Below are positions 53,005 to 61,494 of a stretch of 64,000 nucleotides of DNA, one piece after another. Under the pieces are notes generated by a model, which saw only the letters and a program-made list of their open reading frames with translations, had not been told where the DNA came from and searched no databases. Source of the stretch: JACMLX01 sp031374935 (GTDB taxonomy: Bacteria > Gemmatimonadota > Gemmatimonadetes > Gemmatimonadales > Gemmatimonadaceae); NCBI GenBank assembly GCA_031374935.1, contig JANMHB010000185.1, positions 1-64,000 on the forward strand, given 5' to 3'. A program made the position numbers and the translations under genes. Numbering within the stretch: the first letter of the stretch is position 1; each line of letters starts with the position of its first letter.

Positions 53005-55313
53005 GTCGTCGCGGTCGGGGGGGCGTCAGGGACGTCGTCGTCGGCCATCGGGATGAACACCGAGAAGGCCGTGCCTACCGCCGGTTCACTGTCCACGCTG
53101 ATCGTCCAGCCATGCTCATGCGCGATGCCGGCAACGGCGGCCAGCCCCAGCCCGGTGCCGCCGCTCTGCTGCCGCTTGGTGGACCAGTAGGGGTCGAACA
53201 TGTGGCGCCGCGCGTCGACGGTCATCCCGGTGCCCGTATCGGCGACCGTGACGACGACGTACTGCCCTGGCGGCACCGCGGCTGACTGCGGCGACTGTGC
53301 CGGCACATCCACCAGTGTGGTGGCGAGCGTCAGGGTTCCGCCGGCCGGCATCGCATCGCGGGCATTTGCAATCAGTGTCGTCACCACCTGTTGCAACAGC
53401 GACACGTCGCCAGTGACGAGGGCAGGGGCTGCCGTGTACTGCACATTCAGCTCGATCTGGTTGCCGAGGGATTCTGCCATGGCCTGCGCCGCTTCGGAAA
53501 CGAGTGCGTTGGCGTCGATCAGTTCAGGCTGCAGCGAGTCGTGCCGCGCAAAGGACTGCAGTTGACGCGCCAGCGCCAGCCCATGCGCCGACAGATCGCG
53601 GATGCGTTCGATCGCGACCAGGTGCATGTCTGGATCGTCCGTGCTGTCGATGGCCAGCTGCGAAAAACCTGCCAGCCCATGCAGGACGTGGGAGAAATCG
53701 TCCGATACATGGCCGGCGAACGCCACCAGCGCGCTCTCCGATGCTTCCGACATCGGCGGCGATATCGCCGCGGCGACGGGTGGTGTCACGCTCATCACCG
53801 TCACAACACGCATGAGGTGCCTGGTGTGCGGGACGAAGGTCACGTGCAAGTCGTACTCGCGCGAGACGCCGTCGATCGACGTGATCTTTCCGCGTCCGGA
53901 TTGTATCAGCCGCGTGGGATGCTCGATGACCGCCGGCGGTGGCCGCAGGAGGTTCGCCCACGACGCGTCCAGCAGCTCCATGTCGCGCCGCCCCGTGAGC
54001 GAGTCGCCGCTGGCGCCAAAGAGGCGATACGCCGCCGAGTTCGCCAGCGAAATCCGACCGGTCGTGGCCGGATCCGGCGAAGCATCGGCCACCCAGGTTG
54101 CGACCGGCGACGTCTCGAAGATTTCGGCGGCCAGTCGCTGGTCTTCGTGCATCGCCTTGCGCTTTGCCTCGAGGGTTTCGGCGAGGGTGTTCAGCGCGGC
54201 ACCGAGCGCGCCGACGTCGCCGCCGTCGTAGGCCACGTCCGTGCGATGTGAGAGCGCGCCAGCGGCGAGACGCTGCGTGTCGGCCACCAGCGTCTGCATC
54301 GGCCCGCTGAACGCCCGCGCCGCCACGATCACACCGAGCGCCGCAATGGCCAGGGACAGCGCCGCCAGCATCAACGCGTCACGCAGCTGCGCGTCGACAC
54401 GTCCCGTGAGGACTGATCGTGGCACACCGACGTAGACGCGCCACGGTAACCGCGTGAGCGCAGCGTAACCGACGGATCGCATGACCCCGTCCTGCCCTTC
54501 GAGGTCGAGCACGCCCTCACGCTCCACGCCGGCGGCAAGCACCGCGGTGTCTCGTGCGTCACGCTCGGTCCAGCGTTCGGGCGAGCGAGGTCGGCCGAGC
54601 AGGCCTCCAGACCGGCCGGTGAGCACGGCGACGCTGCCATCAGGGAGGGAGTCGCTGCCCAGCAAGCTGCGAACGGCGGCATCCGACAGGACGGCCACCA
54701 CCGCACCGCTGACATCGGCCGGACAGTCGCATCGCACCCGACTGCGCACCACCGGTCGAACGATGATCATCGCGATCGAGTCCGTCTCGGTGCGCACCGC
54801 ACCTTCGTCGACGAACGTCGACGAGGTGTTGCCGCGGGTGTCGGACTGCAGCACGTTGCTCAGCGCGCTCAGGACCAGCGTTCTGCGTCGCGCCTGTGGG
54901 ATGTTGTCGATCCGGGAGGTGGCGCCAATCAGCGCGCCGGTCCGACGACCGCTCGTATCGAGCAGCGCGATCGAGAGCGACCGCTCGAGCACGGTGTCGC
55001 TCACGCCCCGAACTGCCAGCGGACGCATAGTGCTTCGCGACTGTCGGACCTGCGCGGCCGCGGCATCGAGCAGCTGATCGACCGTGCGCAGGTGCTCGTC
55101 GAGGTTCCGGGCCGTGGTCCGCGCCCGCGCCAGACTCGTCTCGCGCATCGACGACAGCGTCACGCTTCTGGCCCGGGCGCCAGAGAGGGCGGCGGAGAGC
55201 ACGAAGGGCGTGACCGCGGCGGCCACCACCACCAACAGACGACTGCGCAGGCTGGCGAGGAGCAGCACGGTCACATGGCAGAAAGGAACAAGAACCGACC
55301 GAAAACCAAACAC
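52965..55313 (-). CDS. Sensor kinase-like protein with Asp in place of the phospho-acceptor His
   Basis: This 782-residue protein has an N-terminal membrane helix (about residues 14-45), a periplasmic sensing domain of double-Cache size (about 50-315), a second helix (about 318-345), HAMP (345-400), a PAS-like region (about 400-520), and HisKA/HATPase (about 528-770). The H-box reads A-G-H-V-S-D-D-F-S-H-V-L; aligned with the common A-G-G-I-A-H-D-F-N-N-L-L it has Asp538 at the His position (codon 53700-53702). The ATPase motifs are intact: T-L-I-A-N-A-R-D-A-M, A-D-T-G-T-G-M and G-G-T-G-L-G-L. It may act as a signal-responsive ATPase or act on a partner. Start is GTG 55313 or a nearby GTG at 55274. 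Confidence 0.8.
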   Translation of the reverse strand: MFGFRSVLVPFCHVTVLLLASLRSRLLVVVAAAVTPFVLSAALSGARARSVTLSSMRETSLARARTTARNLDEHLRTVDQLLDAAAAQVRQSRSTMRPLAVRGVSDTVLERSLSIALLDTSGRRTGALIGATSRIDNIPQARRRTLVLSALSNVLQSDTRGNTSSTFVDEGAVRTETDSIAMIIVRPVVRSRVRCDCPADVSGAVVAVLSDAAVRSLLGSDSLPDGSVAVLTGRSGGLLGRPRSPERWTERDARDTAVLAAGVEREGVLDLEGQDGVMRSVGYAALTRLPWRVYVGVPRSVLTGRVDAQLRDALMLAALSLAIAALGVIVAARAFSGPMQTLVADTQRLAAGALSHRTDVAYDGGDVGALGAALNTLAETLEAKRKAMHEDQRLAAEIFETSPVATWVADASPDPATTGRISLANSAAYRLFGASGDSLTGRRDMELLDASWANLLRPPPAVIEHPTRLIQSGRGKITSIDGVSREYDLHVTFVPHTRHLMRVVTVMSVTPPVAAAISPPMSEASESALVAFAGHVSDDFSHVLHGLAGFSQLAIDSTDDPDMHLVAIERIRDLSAHGLALARQLQSFARHDSLQPELIDANALVSEAAQAMAESLGNQIELNVQYTAAPALVTGDVSLLQQVVTTLIANARDAMPAGGTLTLATTLVDVPAQSPQSAAVPPGQYVVVTVADTGTGMTVDARRHMFDPYWSTKRQQSGGTGLGLAAVAGIAHEHGWTISVDSEPAVGTAFSVFIPMADDDVPDAPPTATTQSSLETLPARST

Positions 55314-55398
55314 GACGCCCAGAGCAAGAAGCGTACTATCCTGCGCGCAGCGTGCCTATGGCCGAGTTCGAATGGCATCGGCTCGGGAAACGTCGAAA

Positions 55399-55430
55399 CG
55401 CCTGCTCCGCGCAGCGAGGCGGAGCAGGCG
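55399..55430 (-). terminator. Intrinsic terminator after the MoxR gene
   Basis: CGCCTGCTCCGC (55399-55410) is perfectly complementary to GCGGAGCAGGCG (55419-55430) with an eight-base loop. On the minus strand it follows the stop of the MoxR-type gene by about 50 bases and is followed by TTTCGACGTTT, a short T-rich tract. Confidence 0.75.
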
Positions 55431-55479
55431 TCTGGATGGACCAGCGGCGACCCAGCGTCGCCGTTGCATCAGGTCGTGG

Positions 55480-56931
55480 TCAGAAGTCGTCGCTTGGCCG
55501 ACGACGCTTTTCCGGGATGGCCCGCCCATACTGACCGGCGTCACTGCGGCTGATCTTTTTCCGGGCCACGAGGGCTTCCAGCACGAGTTCGCAGGCCGCC
55601 GCCGTCGTGCCGTGATCCGACACATCGGCCAGTCGCAGCGCACGCACGATGTTGAGCAAGGTGGGCACGGTCTCGAAGGCCTTCACCATCGTGCTGGCGG
55701 CGACGTCGTCCGACACCTGCAGGGCGCCGCCTTCATCGAACCAGATCACGATCTCGTCGCTCGAGAACTCCTTGCCGACGCTCGACAGGGTGGCGTCGGA
55801 GGCACGACGGATCAGCTCGCGCGCGATCTTCTCGCCACCGACCAGTTCGCCCTCGTACTCGAGCTCGATCTTGCCGGTGATCGCCGGCAACGCGGCATAG
55901 ACGTCACTCATCCGCGGAACGGCCACCGATTCCTTCGTCTGCAGCGCCCGGCGTTCGGCGTTGGACACGACGTTCTCGAGCACCGAGATCGGCATGCGTT
56001 GCGAGACGCCGCTGCGACGGTCGATCCGCTTGTCCTCGCGCGCCTCGAACGCAATCCGTTCCACCACTTCGGCCATGAAACCGGGCACATGCACGCTGAC
56101 GGAATCCCGCACCGTCCAGGCTTCCTGCTTCGTGATCGACACACCCAGATCCACCGTCAGCGGGTAGTGGGTCACGATCTCGCTGCCGATGCGGTCCTTG
56201 AGCGGCGTGATGATCTTGCCGCGGGCCGTGTAGTCCTCGGGGTTGGCCGTGAAGCAGAGCATGACATCCAGCGGCAGGCGCACCGGGAAGCCTTTGATCT
56301 GCACATCGCCTTCCTGCATGATGTTGAACAGTCCGACCTGCACCTTGCCTGACAGGTCGGGCAATTCATTGAGCGCAAAGATGCCGCGGTTCGCCCGCGG
56401 CAGCATCCCGAACTGGATGGTGAGTTCGTCGCTCAGCATGTGTCCGCCGCGCGCAGCACGGATCGGATCGACGTCGCCAATGATGTCGGCAATGGTCACA
56501 TCCGGCGTGGCGAGCTTCTCGATGTACCGTTCATCGCGATGCACCCAGGCGATGGGTGTGTCATCGCCGGCTTCGGTGAGGCGTGTCTTGGCATACTTCG
56601 AGATCGGCGCAAACGGGCTGTCGTTGATCTCGCTCCCGGCCACGATCGGCATTTCATCATCCAGTAACGCCGTCAGCGCGCGCAGAATGCGGCTCTTTGC
56701 CTGTCCGCGCAGGCCGAGCAGGATGAAATTGTGCCGACTGAGCAGAGCATTCACCAGCTGCGGCAGGACCGTGTCCTCGTAGCCGATCACGCCGGGCAGC
56801 AGCGTATCGCCGGCTCGTACCCGCTCGAGGAGATTGTTGCGAATCTCGTCCTTGACCGATCGCGTGGCGCGGGCGGACTCACCCCAGGAGGAGCGCTTGA
56901 GCGCGCCGAGGGTGCTGGGCAGTTGGGACAC
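55480..56931 (-). CDS. MoxR-type AAA+ ATPase
   Basis: This 483-residue protein has a AAA+ domain of the MoxR/Mg-chelatase kind: Walker A L-G-L-R-G-Q-A-K-S-R near residue 74, Walker B I-F-A-L-N-E-L-P near 185, and R-I-G-S-E near 247 as arginine-finger/sensor region. The C-terminal part (about 330-483) is helical. MoxR ATPases pair with VWA proteins to activate or insert metals into enzymes; the VWA protein at 49864 is the likely partner. Genes between them are on the opposite strand or unrelated, so they appear to have been separated. Start is GTG 56931. A molybdopterin enzyme gene lies upstream, at 57304. Confidence 0.85.
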   Translation of the reverse strand: MSQLPSTLGALKRSSWGESARATRSVKDEIRNNLLERVRAGDTLLPGVIGYEDTVLPQLVNALLSRHNFILLGLRGQAKSRILRALTALLDDEMPIVAGSEINDSPFAPISKYAKTRLTEAGDDTPIAWVHRDERYIEKLATPDVTIADIIGDVDPIRAARGGHMLSDELTIQFGMLPRANRGIFALNELPDLSGKVQVGLFNIMQEGDVQIKGFPVRLPLDVMLCFTANPEDYTARGKIITPLKDRIGSEIVTHYPLTVDLGVSITKQEAWTVRDSVSVHVPGFMAEVVERIAFEAREDKRIDRRSGVSQRMPISVLENVVSNAERRALQTKESVAVPRMSDVYAALPAITGKIELEYEGELVGGEKIARELIRRASDATLSSVGKEFSSDEIVIWFDEGGALQVSDDVAASTMVKAFETVPTLLNIVRALRLADVSDHGTTAAACELVLEALVARKKISRSDAGQYGRAIPEKRRRPSDDF

Positions 56932-57303
56932 GAAGAACTCCGAGAACGGGAATGAACTGCGACTGTTGCGCTAACGCCGGACAGCGCCCTGAACGTTTCC
57001 ACCGCTCGGCTCAAATACAAGAATAGTCGCGGCGGCAACCGGCCTACGCCCGTCAGCGCCCCGAACGCACCATCGGCCCCTCGAATGCAGCGCCGATACC
57101 GCGACCTCACGAGCACTCTCTCGAATCGCACCACGATTCGCGTCCGCTGGTTCGGAAGTTTGCGGCACCAATGCGTTGCGGCTTTGCGGCGCGCGCAACG
57201 CGCTTGCGTCGAAGCCGTTGCCGTTCGCTCTTGCCGCATCGCCAGCCATCCGCATCACGCAGATCGGCGCACGCAGATCGGCGCACGGCGGCGTCGCGCT
57301 GCG
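56932..57303. other. Intergenic region with a short tandem repeat
   Basis: 372 bases between two minus-strand genes. A 14-base unit acgcagatcggcgc occurs twice in tandem at 57257-57284. Open frames are arginine-rich and unsupported. This region should carry the MoxR gene promoter. Confidence 0.4.
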
Positions 57304-59397
57304 CTAGCCGACCGCGCTGACCTCGACAAGGTTGTCGTAGAACACCGGACCCTCGCCCAGGTCCGTCAAGCGCTGCGACGTGGTGTCGTTGGCATTGCGC
57401 CCGTCGTCGGCCAGCTTCGTCCACCAGATCGAGGGTGCCCAGACGACACCCGGTCGGATACCGTCCGAAAGCTTCAAGCGGGCGTGGAAGGCCCCGCGAT
57501 CGTTCGCGATTTCGACCACCTGGCTGTCACGCAGCGCCCGCGGACCCGCGTCGTCGGGGTGCATGATGCACTCCGGCTCGCGCGCCGATCGCCGCAGCGA
57601 TCCGATGTTCACGAAGGTCGTGTTCAGGAACTGGTGGGCGGGACTGGAAATCAGCTGCAACGGGAAGCGCGCCGCGAGCGCTGGTGAGGTCTCGAGTGAC
57701 TCGTACGGCGCGGTGTAGGTGGGTACCGGATCGATGCCCATTGCCTCCAGGCGCGGCGAGACGAACTCACACTTCCCACTCGGCGTCGGGAAGCCTCCCT
57801 CGGCAAAGGGCAGGAACGGGCGCGGCACGTTGAGTCGCACCCAGCCGCGCTCCTGTAATTGCTCGAAGCTGACGCCTTCCATCCTTGCATGATTTGAAGC
57901 CAGGACCTGCCTGATCAGCGCGATGTCATCATCGCGTAGCGACGGGTCGTCCAGCTGCATCGCGGCCGCGAGGCGGCGGAAAATCTCGGTGTTCGGCAGC
58001 GCCTCGCCGTGTGGTGCGATGGCTGGCCGATTGAGCGTGGCATACAGGTGCCCGTACGCCGTATGGACATCCCAATGTTCGAGTTGCGTGGTCGCCGGCA
58101 GCACGAAGTCGGCCCAGTCGGCGCTGTCGGTCTGAAAGTGTTCCAGCACGACGGTGAACAGGTCTTCGCGCGCCAGGCCGCGCTTCACCGCCGAACGGTC
58201 TGGCGCGATCGCTGCCGGGTTGCTGTTGTAGACGATCAATGCCTGGACTGGTGGTCCGCCGACGCCCGCATCCGGCAGCGTGAGCGCCGCGCCCAGCAGC
58301 GCCATGTTGATGGTCCGTGCGGGAGGGCCCAGATCAGGGCGCTGCAATGCGTCCTTGTTGAACGCGAACGTTCCGCTGCTCGACAGGTTCACGCCACCGC
58401 CGGGCCGCCGCCAGTGGCCCACCAGCGCCGGCAGGCAGGCAATGGTACGAACTGCCATGCCCCCACCGGCGTGCCGTTGCAGACCGTAGTTCACGCGCAG
58501 AAACGCCGCCTTCGCGGCACCGTACGCCGCCGCCAGCGCGGCGATGCGGCCGGCGTCGATGCCGGTCACTTCCGCCGCGCGCTCCGCCGGCCATTCGGCG
58601 GCACGTGCACGCAGCGCATCCACGCCGACGGTGTATCGAGCGATGTAGTCATGGTCGACCCAGTCGTGCCGAAACAGCTCGTGCATGATGCCGAGTGCGA
58701 GTGCCGCGTCGGTGCCGGGCTTCAGCGCGATCCAGTCGTCACACTGTTCAGCGGTGCGCGTGCGAATCGGGTCGATGCAGATCACGCGCGCGCCCTGCTT
58801 CCGTGCATCGAGGATGAACGGCCAGAGATGCGGGTTGGCGGTGAGCGTGTTGGTGCCCCAGAGCAGAATCAGGTCGCTCTGGGGCACCCCCTCGATGTCG
58901 GCGCCGATGCTGCCACCAACGGTCATCATCATTCCGACGCGACCCGCTTCCGCGCAGATCGTGCGGTTGAGGCGGCTGGCGCCCAGCACGTGAAAGAACC
59001 GACGGTCCATCGAGCTGCCCTGCAGCTGACCCATCGTCCCGGCGTATGAGTACGGCAGGATCGCCTGCGGGCCGTGCGGCCCGGTGCGGATCGAGTCCAG
59101 ACGGTCTGCGATCGTCGTCAGCGCCTCGTCCCACGAGCAGGGCTCGAACCGGCCGGTCCCCTTCGGCCCAACGCGGCGCAGCGGCGTGGTCAGCCGATCA
59201 GGGTGATACGTGCGCTCGAGGTATCGATTGACCTTCGCGCACAGGAAACCACTGGTGACGGGGTGCGACGGATCGCCCTGGATTCGCGTCGCGCGCCCCG
59301 CTCCGTCGACGGTCACCAGCGTTGCGCAGGTATCGGGGCAGTCGTGAGGGCAGGCGCCTCGGACCACCAGTCCGGCAACTTCGGCTGTATTCGGCAC
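57304..59397 (-). CDS. Molybdopterin (bis-MGD) oxidoreductase with N-terminal [4Fe-4S] site
   Basis: This protein of about 697 residues belongs to the BisC/formate dehydrogenase-like superfamily. The iron-sulfur ligands are A-C-P-H-D-C-P-D-T-C near residue 16-24 and F-L-C-A-K near 52. Other landmarks are E-P-C-S-W-D-E-A-L near 84, L-L-W-G-T-N near 180 and the molydopterin-binding domain start F-P-L-Q-L-I-S-S-P-A-H-Q near 570. Substrate unknown; members reduce or oxidise small oxyanions or formate. No signal peptide or adjacent FeS/membrane subunit is visible, so a cytosolic orphan is likely. GTG 59397 is preferred because it places 15 residues before the first Cys as in relatives; GTG 59478 and ATG 59469 are alternatives that overlap the divergent promoter. 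Confidence 0.85.
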   Translation of the reverse strand: MPNTAEVAGLVVRGACPHDCPDTCATLVTVDGAGRATRIQGDPSHPVTSGFLCAKVNRYLERTYHPDRLTTPLRRVGPKGTGRFEPCSWDEALTTIADRLDSIRTGPHGPQAILPYSYAGTMGQLQGSSMDRRFFHVLGASRLNRTICAEAGRVGMMMTVGGSIGADIEGVPQSDLILLWGTNTLTANPHLWPFILDARKQGARVICIDPIRTRTAEQCDDWIALKPGTDAALALGIMHELFRHDWVDHDYIARYTVGVDALRARAAEWPAERAAEVTGIDAGRIAALAAAYGAAKAAFLRVNYGLQRHAGGGMAVRTIACLPALVGHWRRPGGGVNLSSSGTFAFNKDALQRPDLGPPARTINMALLGAALTLPDAGVGGPPVQALIVYNSNPAAIAPDRSAVKRGLAREDLFTVVLEHFQTDSADWADFVLPATTQLEHWDVHTAYGHLYATLNRPAIAPHGEALPNTEIFRRLAAAMQLDDPSLRDDDIALIRQVLASNHARMEGVSFEQLQERGWVRLNVPRPFLPFAEGGFPTPSGKCEFVSPRLEAMGIDPVPTYTAPYESLETSPALAARFPLQLISSPAHQFLNTTFVNIGSLRRSAREPECIMHPDDAGPRALRDSQVVEIANDRGAFHARLKLSDGIRPGVVWAPSIWWTKLADDGRNANDTTSQRLTDLGEGPVFYDNLVEVSAVG

Positions 59398-59446
59398 AAT
59401 CCGGCAAGACTTTGAGGGGAAGTTGAGGAAAATGACCACTTTCCTC

Positions 59447-59474
59447 TTGACATCGTAACTCGACGGCATATTCT
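59447..59474 (+). promoter_or_regulatory. Sigma-70-like promoter for the small lipoprotein gene
   Basis: TTGACA at 59447-59452 and TATTCT at 59469-59474 are separated by 16 bases, close to the vegetative consensus. Transcription would start near 59481, leaving a leader of about 73 bases that begins with a GC-rich hairpin. This is the clearest promoter in the window. Confidence 0.6.
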
Positions 59475-59481
59475 TCACGTC

Positions 59482-59513
59482 GCTTCCAGCCGGCGGGCCC
59501 GCCGACCGGAAGC
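59482..59513 (+). promoter_or_regulatory. Large GC-rich hairpin at the start of the leader
   Basis: GCTTCC (59482-59487) pairs with GGAAGC (59508-59513), and inside it CGGCGGG pairs with CCCGCCG (59491-59504), broken by a three-by-three internal loop. No T tract follows, so it is not a terminator for the forward gene. It may protect the mRNA 5' end; a regulatory role is possible. Confidence 0.5.
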
Positions 59514-59553
59514 TTCAGTTTGTCACCACCTTGGATATCCAGGAGATTTCCCA

Positions 59554-59760
59554 ATGAAGCGTATCGCCACGTTCGCCGCCATGCTCGTCCTCGCCGCCTG
59601 CGGCGCCAAGACGGAAGAAGCCCCGAAGATGGATTCGGCCGCCGCCGCACCTGCAGCTGCTCCGGCTCCTGAGATGGCCGCCCCGGCCGCGATGGACAGC
59701 ACGAAGAAGGACAGCACGGCGATGGCAGCCCCGGCCGCCGACACCGCCAAGAAGATGTAA
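59554..59760 (+). CDS. Small Ala/Pro/Lys-rich lipoprotein
   Basis: This 68-residue protein has a basic start (M-K-R), a hydrophobic stretch and lipobox L-A-A-C with Cys16, then a low-complexity tail of Ala, Pro, Met, Asp, Ser, Thr and Lys, including the repeated M-D-S and K-K-D-S-T/K-K-M patterns. No enzyme domain fits in this length. It probably is an outer-membrane or periplasmic lipid-anchored small protein. AGGAG lies at suitable spacing before the ATG. It has its own promoter and strong terminator, so it is probably well expressed. Function unknown. Confidence 0.8.
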   Translation: MKRIATFAAMLVLAACGAKTEEAPKMDSAAAAPAAAPAPEMAAPAAMDSTKKDSTAMAAPAADTAKKM

Positions 59761-59785
59761 TTTCGCCCTCACCGGCGAGGTCTGC

Positions 59786-59820
59786 GGGGCTGCTCTCACG
59801 AGCAGCCCCGTTTTGTTTTA
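59786..59820 (+). terminator. Intrinsic terminator after the small lipoprotein gene
   Basis: GGGGCTGCTC (59786-59795) pairs perfectly with GAGCAGCCCC (59800-59809) around a four-base loop, followed by GTTTTGTTTTA. This is a classic Rho-independent terminator. The T run overlaps the stop codon of the convergent YgfZ gene. Confidence 0.95.
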
Positions 59821-60846
59821 TCCCTCGTCGGCCGCACCCACGACCGAGACGGCGTGCACCGCACCAGCGTCGCTCACCCAGACGAGCTCGCCGCCATCGG
59901 GCACCTCGCGACGCAGCATTGCGATGCCGACCAACCGGCCGTCGTCAGTGCGCGCCGTGCTCCGGATATCTCCAACCGGTGCCGACTCGGCATTCAGAAG
60001 CGGCGCAGCGCGTGGCGGCGACGTTCCGGCCGACAGCTGCACTCGCCGCAGCGTCCGGTTCACATGCCCGCGGAAATGCACCCGGGCCACCGTTTCCTGG
60101 CCGGTGTAGCAGCCCTTCTTGTACGAGATGGCCAGCAGGGCGTCCATGTTCGCCTCCTGCGCCAGCGTCGATTCATCCATGTCGACGCCCCACTCGGGGC
60201 GGCCCGCGATGACACGGAGCCGATCCCATTCCTCCAGCTCGCCCTTGGCCGCGCCGGCCCTTTCGAGCACCTCGCGCAACGACGCGAAATCGGCGGCGTC
60301 GCAGTGCAGGTCGAACACCTCGGTGTCACCGAGGTCAGGCACGCGGACCAGTCGCGCCATCACACCACCGAGAGTCAGCGGGCGATGTGTGAACGCCGGC
60401 CCGGCGATCACCTCCGCCAGCGGATCGGCCGCTGCTCCCGCCGCCGTCAACAACGACGGCACACCAGGGCCGACGACTGAGAGACAGGCCGTCGATGCGG
60501 TGACATCGACGTACTTCGCGAGGCGCGGGTTGACGTACTTGCGAATCATGGCCGCAAAGCCCGGCCCGGCGACCGGGTTGGCGTCGACCAGCAGCGACTG
60601 CACCGTGCCGTCGTCGCCCGCGATGGCCAGAATCCTGACATCGGCGATCACCCGACCCTTCGTGGTCAGTGCGCAGGCGTACTGTCCGTCACCACCGCGG
60701 AGACTCAGCACATCATTCGTCACCAGGCCGGTGAGCGACTCGGCGGCCTTGGGCCCGCTGAATGCCATGCGCAGCCGGTTCGAGCGGTCAAAACAACGCG
60801 TGGTCACAGGAGTGACGTCGGACGAGGATGCGGCTGGAACGGACAT
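59818..60846 (-). CDS. ygfZ: Folate-binding protein YgfZ/IBA57-like
   Basis: This 342-residue protein resembles glycine cleavage T-protein but belongs to YgfZ, a folate-dependent helper in iron-sulfur cluster assembly and repair. The family signature K-G-C-Y-T-G-Q-E is visible near residue 244, with the conserved Cys. The N-terminal part has L-V-T-N-D-V and the C-terminal half a barrel-like domain. Several iron-sulfur enzymes (GlcF, the molybdopterin enzyme, MutY) are encoded nearby, which could use this function. ATG 60846 is clear. Confidence 0.9.
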   Translation of the reverse strand: MSVPAASSSDVTPVTTRCFDRSNRLRMAFSGPKAAESLTGLVTNDVLSLRGGDGQYACALTTKGRVIADVRILAIAGDDGTVQSLLVDANPVAGPGFAAMIRKYVNPRLAKYVDVTASTACLSVVGPGVPSLLTAAGAAADPLAEVIAGPAFTHRPLTLGGVMARLVRVPDLGDTEVFDLHCDAADFASLREVLERAGAAKGELEEWDRLRVIAGRPEWGVDMDESTLAQEANMDALLAISYKKGCYTGQETVARVHFRGHVNRTLRRVQLSAGTSPPRAAPLLNAESAPVGDIRSTARTDDGRLVGIAMLRREVPDGGELVWVSDAGAVHAVSVVGAADEG

Positions 60847-60852
60847 GACTGA

Positions 60853-61494
60853 TCAGGCGGGTCGGAAGAGGGTCGCAACGAACGATGCGTCGAGCTGGGC
60901 CAGCGAAACAAGGTGCGCGTCACCGCCGGTGCCCGCGTCGCCGCCGACCTGCACGGTGAGCAGTCCCGCCCGCGCAGCACCGGCGAGCAGTGGTCCCGGG
61001 ACAAAAGCTACTCCGCGCTGGGCGTGCAGCCTGCGTTGTGCGTCAGCCCACGCGGCGTATTGCTCACCTTCGGCCGTCTCGGCAATCGAGCGGATCGTCG
61101 TCACGCACGCGTCGAGGCCGGCCAGCTCGAGCAGCTGCCGGGCCTCGTCGTATGTGGCAGCGGTCACGACGGCCAGTGGATACTCCGCGGCGATCGACAG
61201 CAGCGCGTCCCGCGCGCGTGGATCGAACGAAGGTGCACCATGCGCAATCGCGGCGGTCACGGCATCTCTCGCGCGGCGCACGACCAGCTCGCGCCCCACC
61301 GCATCGAGTCGCACCGCGGCGGCGCTCCGCTCGAGGGCGAGAGCAGCGGGGCGTCCGGCATGGGCGTGTGCGACGTCAGCATACGTCGCGGTCACGCCCT
61401 CGGCCGCCAGTGCCTGCTGTAGAGCTCGTGCACGCAGACCGAGTGTGTCGAAGAGCAGTGCCTCGATCTCGACGATCAGTGCCGTGCGCGTCAC
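60853..61494 (-). CDS. HAD-like protein with altered catalytic motif
   Basis: This 213-residue protein has the size and helical cap arrangement of beta-phosphoglucomutase/phosphoglycolate-type HAD hydrolases. Motif 1 should read D-x-D-x-(T/V) but is V-E-I-E-A-L-L-F-D-T, so the nucleophile Asp and acid Asp are both Glu. Motif 2 is V-V-T-A-A-T-Y near 108, and the Lys motif is hard to see. It may be inactive or act by another means. Start GTG 61494 overlaps the GlcF stop by four bases, so it belongs to the glycolate operon, where a phosphoglycolate phosphatase would make sense. Confidence 0.7.
   Translation of the reverse strand: MTRTALIVEIEALLFDTLGLRARALQQALAAEGVTATYADVAHAHAGRPAALALERSAAAVRLDAVGRELVVRRARDAVTAAIAHGAPSFDPRARDALLSIAAEYPLAVVTAATYDEARQLLELAGLDACVTTIRSIAETAEGEQYAAWADAQRRLHAQRGVAFVPGPLLAGAARAGLLTVQVGGDAGTGGDAHLVSLAQLDASFVATLFRPA

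Noticed and set aside
55361..55400. TTCGAAT sequence resembling a tRNA T-loop
   Set aside because: The flanking five-base arms are not complementary, no acceptor or anticodon stems fit, and no CCA-type end is present.
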